Below are positions 32,727-37,005 of a stretch of 37,005 bases of DNA, piece by piece. The stretch's first letter is position 1; each line of letters opens with the position of its first letter. A program made the position numbers and the translations under genes. The notes under the pieces are model-generated. The model did no database searches. It was given only the letters and a program-made list of their open reading frames with translations, and had not been told where the DNA came from. This DNA comes from Deltaproteobacteria bacterium (GTDB lineage Bacteria; Myxococcota_A; Polyangia; JAAYKL01), in assembly GCA_030621515.1 (NCBI GenBank), contig JAUXHN010000018.1, positions 1-37,005 on the forward strand, written 5' to 3'.

Positions 32727-33665
32727 ATGAGATTTGGAAACCCGCGTTTGATAAGCTTGGTATCGTGTGTCGGTTTTATCATTGTGTTGGCAGTGGCGAC
32801 ATGCGCAGTGGGTGAGGAACCGCTATACGGGACTTCCAGGACGATGGATCCCAGGACCCTCGGATTGGCGGGGGCTTCCCTGGCCACGCCCTCCAGTGTT
32901 TCAGGCCTGTACCTGAATCCGGCCACCATCGCCATGGCTCATATTTATCACTTGAACCTGATGTACCAGTTCACGGGGCAGGAAAATCTGCACATGGGCG
33001 GGATCGCGATCGTCGATTCCGTGACGTCGTCGACAATTGCGGCGGGTCTGGCGGTCAACTACCTCGCCGCCAATCACGATCACACCCACCACCAGTCATG
33101 GGACGGGAGGTTGGCTGTAGGTGGGAATATTGGAGATGTGTTCTTCATCGGCCTGACAGGGCGGTATATTCGAGTGGAGCACGATCTGAAATCGGCGGAT
33201 CGCGGGCCGAACGGTCGACCGGCCATGCCCTCGTCCGGGAGCCAGCAAGTAGACGGATTCACGTTTGATGCGGGCGCCGCGCTGAATGCCGGAAATGTCC
33301 TGCGCATCGGCGTGACCGGTTATAACCTGAGCAACACGGATAGCATTTACGCGCCCTTGCAGCTCGGGAGCGGTGTGGCGGTCTCTCTGGTTGAAATGTT
33401 GAACATCGAGGCGGATGTTGTTTTCGATTTCACCAGCCACGAGAAGGTGAACGAGGAAATACGCACAGGGCTCGAGCTCCTCGTTGCGGGGCGGGTTCCA
33501 TTGCGATTGGGTTACCTTCACGATGTTTACTACCACATCAACTCCATCGCCGCCGGCGTGGGCTATGTCGACAAAGCGTTTGCCATCGATCTCGGCTACA
33601 GCCATGAGCTGAGGCAAGGCGGAAGATTTCAACTCGCCTTGGGTTTACGTATCTTTATAGGCTAG
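32727..33665 (+). CDS. Outer-membrane beta-barrel protein (PorV/PorQ- or FadL-like)
   Basis: 312 residues. A signal peptide ends near VGE (about residue 29). The mature N-terminus reads TLGLAGASLATPSSVSGLYL followed by NPATIA, a pattern shared by PorV/PorQ-type and FadL-like barrels. The remainder alternates in beta-strand fashion (LHMGGIAIVDS, GLAVNYLAANH, FFIGLTGRYIRVE, VLRIGVTGYNLSN) and ends with a typical barrel strand (FQLALGLRIFIG). The function may be a passive channel or secretion-associated porin. It is divergent from dnaA across the putative origin and precedes the ECF sigma gene. Confidence 0.78.
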   Translation: MRFGNPRLISLVSCVGFIIVLAVATCAVGEEPLYGTSRTMDPRTLGLAGASLATPSSVSGLYLNPATIAMAHIYHLNLMYQFTGQENLHMGGIAIVDSVTSSTIAAGLAVNYLAANHDHTHHQSWDGRLAVGGNIGDVFFIGLTGRYIRVEHDLKSADRGPNGRPAMPSSGSQQVDGFTFDAGAALNAGNVLRIGVTGYNLSNTDSIYAPLQLGSGVAVSLVEMLNIEADVVFDFTSHEKVNEEIRTGLELLVAGRVPLRLGYLHDVYYHINSIAAGVGYVDKAFAIDLGYSHELRQGGRFQLALGLRIFIG

Positions 33666-33740
33666 AATCCTCAAATCGAGGATCGTCACGGCGGGAACAA
33701 ACGCCGAGATGTGCGCCTGTCACGTTGCAGGGGAGTTCAG

Positions 33741-34328
33741 GTGGTTGAAAACGCTGAAAAGCGGCTTGTTCGAAAGTTGAAGGCCCGGGCGCCGGGCGCC
33801 TTCGAGAGCCTCATCGAGAACCACCAATCATCAGTGTTCAACTTGCTGTACCGCATGCTCGGCAACCGCGAAGAAGCCGAGGATCTCGCCCAGGAAGTCT
33901 TCATCACGGTCTTCAAGCAAATAGAGGCGTTCAGGGGTGACTCGAGCCTGGCCACCTGGATCTACCGGATCGCATCCAATCACTGCATTAATCGGAAGAA
34001 GTATCTTGCCAGGAGACGGCACTACGACAGCAAGTCCCTCTTTGATCTGGAAGATCGAGTGCAGCCGGCCCAGGGGAAATCGCCCATATCGGGGCATGTA
34101 CCGAGGCCGGACGAAATGGCAGAAGGGCTTCAGATGGAGCGCCTCGTACAGGAGGCGATCTCCGGGCTGGACGAGGAGCATCGCCTGGTCCTCGTGTTGA
34201 GAGACATTCAGAATCTCAGCTACGAGGAGATCGCGGAAATTGTCGATGTTCCGGCAGGCACTGTGAAGAGCCGGTTGCATCGAGCGAGAATGGCGCTAAA
34301 GGAAAAGCTGGCGCAGCATTTGAGGTAG
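33741..34328 (+). CDS. ECF-type RNA polymerase sigma factor
   Basis: 195 residues from a GTG at 33741, chosen because AGGGGAG lies 5 nt upstream; a GTG at 33711 is in frame but lacks such a site. Sigma region 2 (FESLIENHQSSVFNLLYRML, AEDLAQEVFITVFKQI, then SLATWIYRIASNHCINRKK) and region 4 (LVLVLRDIQNLSYEEIAEIV, VPAGTVKSRLHRARMALK) are clear, and there is no region 3. A longer linker (about residues 105-135) separates them. It directs RNA polymerase to stress or envelope promoters. The anti-sigma gene starts 2 bp after its stop. Confidence 0.93.
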   Translation: MVENAEKRLVRKLKARAPGAFESLIENHQSSVFNLLYRMLGNREEAEDLAQEVFITVFKQIEAFRGDSSLATWIYRIASNHCINRKKYLARRRHYDSKSLFDLEDRVQPAQGKSPISGHVPRPDEMAEGLQMERLVQEAISGLDEEHRLVLVLRDIQNLSYEEIAEIVDVPAGTVKSRLHRARMALKEKLAQHLR

Positions 34329-34330
34329 TC

Positions 34331-34747
34331 ATGGACCATGATCGCGCAAGAGAACTATTCACCGCATATCACGATGGAGAATTGTCCATTGGCGAAGTCG
34401 AGGAACTGGAGTCCCACCTTGCAGCCTGTGAAGCTTGCTCGGCGGAGTGGGATACCTATCGCAGGACCATGGAGGAGATATCGGGCCTGCACAAGTTCGC
34501 CGCTCCTGTGGGAATGACCGAGGCGGTCGAACAGAAGATCAAGCGGCGTAGCAAGGGCAGGTTCTTCAGTGAGCAGCGCTCCTTCAGTACTCAGTTTGCG
34601 ATAGTTTCCTTCATCCTCATCCTGCTGTTCATGTTGGCCTACCTGGTGATGACCGAGGTTACGGAGATTACTGTGCTGGAGGAAGACGATCCGGTCACCG
34701 ACGGGAAAACCACTACGGCGCAGGAGAGAGACGCAGGGGCAAGATAA
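34331..34747 (+). CDS. Zinc-finger transmembrane anti-sigma factor
   Basis: 138 residues. The N-terminal anti-sigma (ZAS, zf-HC2) domain has the metal ligands His29, Cys33 and Cys36 (ESHLAACEACSAEW). A transmembrane helix follows at about 89-108 (FAIVSFILILLFMLAYLVM), leaving a short acidic extracytoplasmic tail of some 30 residues. It should hold the upstream ECF factor inactive at the membrane until released by proteolysis or redox change. It lies 2 bp downstream of the sigma gene. Its last 35 bp overlap the end of the oppositely oriented FecR-domain gene. Confidence 0.88.
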   Translation: MDHDRARELFTAYHDGELSIGEVEELESHLAACEACSAEWDTYRRTMEEISGLHKFAAPVGMTEAVEQKIKRRSKGRFFSEQRSFSTQFAIVSFILILLFMLAYLVMTEVTEITVLEEDDPVTDGKTTTAQERDAGAR

Positions 34748-35918
34748 GCTCGATCGCTCCGCCCGAAGGTGGCGGAAAGACCATCCCCTGAAATGCCCTG
34801 GACAGACAGGTTTCGAGCTCGGGCCACTTCTCGGTGCCCTTCAGGCGAACTTTCGAGACATGCCCCTTGCTGTTCACGTCGAGTCGGGCGGTCACCGAGA
34901 TGGTTGTATACAGAGATGGAAATCTCTGCAGAGATGTCTCGTAACAACTGGTGAGCTTGGGCCTGGTGTGGTTCATGACCTCGCGGACGACACGTTTTGA
35001 TAGTGTTCCTGCGGGGCGGTAGAGCTTGTTCTCCAGCGCGCCCGCGTCAACGTGGATCGGATCTTCTGTGAGAGATGGGGCCTTCATGAGGGGGAGGAGT
35101 CGTTGCCGGTTGATGGTCGATGGGGAATCCGGCAATCGCCACTTGTCGGCGACGAGCGTAATCTGTTCCGTATCGGAGATTGGCAGGACCTCGCCGGATC
35201 GGACGCGTATCTTCGGGTTCTCGCCGCTATCGATGGAGAATTCAACACTGCCGGAGAAGATGGCGAACGAGGCGCCGGCCGCAAGAACGATCAACTCGCT
35301 TTCGAGAGCGCCTGGTGGAACGGTAATGATGAAGATACCTCTTTGCAGGCTGACGGTCGGGGTCTGAACGTTGGATGATACCAGGTTCAACGCCGAGGAA
35401 GGACCCATCTCCAGTCGTGCATCGGGCCCCAGGGCGAGGCGAACGCCTCCGTTGTCGTCGGTGCCGACCAGGGCTCCGCAGTGAAGATCGGCGCCCTTCG
35501 GAGGACAGTGAGTTGCCCCAACGGTGTCGACGACCGCGATCTTCAGTTGCTCCGGGAGGATCGTGGAGGGTGTGGAATGTGGCAAATGCGTCACATTGAG
35601 ATCAGGCACAAGGAGAATCAGGACCACAGCTGCTGCGGCTGCCGCAGTCAGGGCCAACGGGAACCATGCTACCCCGGCTGTTTCGGTTTCTTTCACCTGA
35701 CGGATCGCGCGCTCTATCCCCGCGTCGATCACGCTCCAGTCCGGCTCGTCAGGAGCAAGAGCGTCGGCGGCGGCATCCCTGAGCGCCGACAATGTTGAGA
35801 CCTTCTTTGCACATGCCGGGCATCCGACAAGATGAGCGTTCAGGCGAATCCTGTCGTCATCGGCGAGGTCGTGGTTGACGAGTGCGAAGGCCTCGCGGTC
35901 TTTGAGGCATCGCGTCAT
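34713..35918 (-). CDS. Anti-sigma/FecR/TonB-like fusion protein
   Basis: 401 residues with an uncommon domain order. Residues 1-45 are a zf-HC2 anti-sigma domain with His29, Cys33, Cys36 (AHLVGCPACAKKV). A transmembrane helix lies at about 85-105. Residues about 130-245 are a FecR-like periplasmic domain (GGVRLALGPDARLEMG, SLQRGIFIITVPPGALE, FAIFSGSVEFSID). The C-terminal 95 residues resemble the AgmX/PglI TonB-like domain (RPKLTSCYETSLQRFPSLYT and LETCLSRAFQGMVFPPPSGG). It presumably senses an envelope signal through the FecR/TonB-like parts and controls the adjacent ECF sigma. Its ATG overlaps the sigma stop (ATGA), so the two are coupled. Confidence 0.85.
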   Translation of the reverse strand: MTRCLKDREAFALVNHDLADDDRIRLNAHLVGCPACAKKVSTLSALRDAAADALAPDEPDWSVIDAGIERAIRQVKETETAGVAWFPLALTAAAAAAVVLILLVPDLNVTHLPHSTPSTILPEQLKIAVVDTVGATHCPPKGADLHCGALVGTDDNGGVRLALGPDARLEMGPSSALNLVSSNVQTPTVSLQRGIFIITVPPGALESELIVLAAGASFAIFSGSVEFSIDSGENPKIRVRSGEVLPISDTEQITLVADKWRLPDSPSTINRQRLLPLMKAPSLTEDPIHVDAGALENKLYRPAGTLSKRVVREVMNHTRPKLTSCYETSLQRFPSLYTTISVTARLDVNSKGHVSKVRLKGTEKWPELETCLSRAFQGMVFPPPSGGAIELILPLRLSPAP

Positions 35919-36568
35919 CTGGATTCCCCCTCGAAGAGCGAGCCTTCGAACGCGGGTTCCTTTGCGAGGCGCTCGTAAAAGGTCTTGCGGGCGTAAAACA
36001 ACCTCGTGCGCACGGTCAGTGCGGGCGCGCCGACAACCCCGGCGATCTCCCGGGACGACATTCCCTGAAAATCCGCGAGGATCAACACCAGCCTCTTTTT
36101 TGGGGCCAGTGTATCCAGAACTCTTTGTACTGCGGCTTGCCGATCCCCGAGCATGGCCTCCTGTTCCGGGGTATCGGGGCCCTCGTCGAGATTCAGGGCA
36201 ACGTTGCGGGTGGGGTCGTCATTGAAATGAAGGCGAACCCTTCGACCTTTTTTCCTGATGTACTGGAGGGTTACGTTGAATGCTACCCTGTGGATCCAGG
36301 TGGAGAGCTTCGACGTTCCCTTGAAGCCGTTGATGGACTTGAAAACCTGGAGAAAGGCGTCCTGGACCACTTCGTCGCGGTCGGCGGAGTTGTTGATCAT
36401 CCTGGACACGACACCATACACGATCAGGCGATGCGCGTGATAGATCTCGCGAAATGCATCCGAATCACCTGCCTTGCAGCGCGCCACGAGGTCCACATCA
36501 GGATCGTGGGCCTTGTCCGTATCGGGGTGAAAGGTGTATTCCATGAATACTGCAACGGCGGCTACCAT
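35915..36568 (-). CDS. ECF-type RNA polymerase sigma factor
   Basis: 217 residues from the ATG at 36568, which has GGAGG 11 nt upstream; an in-frame ATG at 36544 lacks a ribosome-binding site. Region 2 reads FREIYHAHRLIVYGVVSRMI, RDEVVQDAFLQVFKSING and LSTWIHRVAFNVTLQYIRKK. Region 4 reads LILADFQGMSSREIAGVVGA then LTVRTRLFYARKTF. No region 3 is present. It pairs with the FecR-type anti-sigma gene downstream (4-bp overlap). Its leader can form a stem-loop that masks the ribosome-binding site, so translation may be controlled as well as activity. Confidence 0.92.
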   Translation of the reverse strand: MVAAVAVFMEYTFHPDTDKAHDPDVDLVARCKAGDSDAFREIYHAHRLIVYGVVSRMINNSADRDEVVQDAFLQVFKSINGFKGTSKLSTWIHRVAFNVTLQYIRKKGRRVRLHFNDDPTRNVALNLDEGPDTPEQEAMLGDRQAAVQRVLDTLAPKKRLVLILADFQGMSSREIAGVVGAPALTVRTRLFYARKTFYERLAKEPAFEGSLFEGESR

Positions 36569-36579
36569 GGTTCTGTTGT

Positions 36580-36610
36580 CCTCCGGTTTCGATATATTTG
36601 TTGCCGGAGG
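36580..36610 (-). promoter_or_regulatory. Stem-loop covering the ECF sigma ribosome-binding site
   Basis: Perfect 7-bp inverted repeat CCTCCGG/CCGGAGG with a 17-nt AT-rich loop. On the minus-strand mRNA the 3' arm contains the GGAGG Shine-Dalgarno of the ECF gene, so the 5' arm would pair with it. It could act as an RNA thermometer or other translational switch if transcription starts upstream of 36610. Confidence 0.5.
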
Positions 36611-36645
36611 CAGCCGTGCCGTTCACCATGAAGAATAACCCATAG

Positions 36646-36675
36646 TTGTACTTGACCGAAACCATCTCTGATAAA
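36646..36675 (+). promoter_or_regulatory. Candidate promoter of the PLD-family gene
   Basis: TTGTAC (36646-36651), an 18-bp spacer and GATAAA (36670-36675) end 14 nt before the ATG at 36690. An overlapping TTGACC at 36652 is an alternative -35. No Shine-Dalgarno is visible, so the leader would be very short. Confidence 0.3.
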
Positions 36676-36689
36676 ATGATCATATTGAA

Positions 36690-37005
36690 ATGATCGATAA
36701 GGGAATCAATACCTCAGGGGAAGAGCAGACCAGGGATTCGTGGGCGAGGTATTGCCTTTACCAGGATATCGTTTCGGACTCCCACGACGTAACCCTATTG
36801 ATCGATGGTGCGCAGGCGTTTCCATCCATGATCGAGGCTATTGAGGGAGCCCAAAAGACTGTCCTGATGGACAGCTACATCTTTAACGATGATTCGGTCG
36901 GAAAGATGTTCGCTGCGGCCCTCGGTGAACGCGCGGAGGCCGGAGTCGCCGTGTATCTGATCGTCGACGGTTTCGGGACGATCAACGTGTCGGCGTCTTT
37001 CTTCG
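36690..37005 (+). CDS. Phospholipase D/cardiolipin synthase-like protein, N-terminal part (3' truncated)
   Basis: Open from the ATG at 36690 to the end of the window (105 residues visible). The sequence VTLLIDGAQAFPSMIEAIEG, then TVLMDSYIFNDDSVGKMFAA and GVAVYLIVDGFGTINVS, matches the region before the first HKD motif of cardiolipin synthase-type PLD proteins; the HKD catalytic motifs would lie beyond the window. No N-terminal transmembrane segments are present, as in ClsB-like forms. It is divergent from the ECF sigma gene. Such enzymes make cardiolipin or other phosphatidyl transfers at the inner membrane. Confidence 0.75.
   Translation, partial: MIDKGINTSGEEQTRDSWARYCLYQDIVSDSHDVTLLIDGAQAFPSMIEAIEGAQKTVLMDSYIFNDDSVGKMFAAALGERAEAGVAVYLIVDGFGTINVSASFF

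Overview
The window looks like chromosome from a GC-rich, Gram-negative bacterium of the Myxococcota/Bradymonadota-like (former Deltaproteobacteria) group. The assignment is inferred from content: a CarD-family regulator, a DUF1844 gene, proteins with AgmX/PglI-type (TonB-like) C-terminal domains, large periplasmic TPR proteins resembling Myxococcus Glt/Agl components, and secreted proteins with Cys-rich or Asp-rich (DTD) low-complexity segments. LptD and several lipoproteins imply an LPS-bearing outer membrane. No rRNA, tRNA, CRISPR array, phage or transposase gene was recognised.

Layout. 1-411: end of a Cys-rich secreted protein. 431-3268: SOS mutagenesis operon lexA-imuA-imuB on the minus strand with a candidate LexA box; dnaE2 is not adjacent. 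3533-5527: two glycosyltransferases. 5537-7298: small acidic protein, DUF1844 protein and a DegP-like lipoprotein protease. 7302-9174 (minus): cyclic-nucleotide-binding regulator and folC. 9267-11637: receiver-domain protein and serS. 11641-12135 (minus): CarD-like regulator.

12433-22060 is the centrepiece: a five-gene plus-strand operon encoding two exported TPR proteins, a TPR lipoprotein, a small exported protein and an FHA-TM-TonB-like protein. The architecture matches the GltC/D/E/G part of the Myxococcus gliding (Glt) envelope complex, so it probably encodes a related trans-envelope machine. 22139-25238: hisS (possibly leaderless) followed by a 602-residue exported protein built of about two dozen aromatic repeats.

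25249-27973 looks accessory: a hicBA toxin-antitoxin pair, an Asp-rich lipoprotein with leucine-rich repeats, a five-copy 42-bp tandem repeat, a REP-like palindrome (second copy at 5584), a coiled-coil protein with a terminator, and a NYN-domain ribonuclease-like protein.

27996-32726: lptD, a secreted protein and dnaA on the minus strand, with an AT-rich putative oriC carrying inverted DnaA boxes upstream of dnaA. 32727-36568: an outer-membrane barrel-like protein, then two ECF sigma/anti-sigma pairs arranged tail to tail; the second anti-sigma is an unusual zinc-finger/TM/FecR/TonB-like fusion, and its sigma mRNA has a predicted stem-loop covering its ribosome-binding site. The window ends inside a phospholipase D/cardiolipin synthase-like gene.
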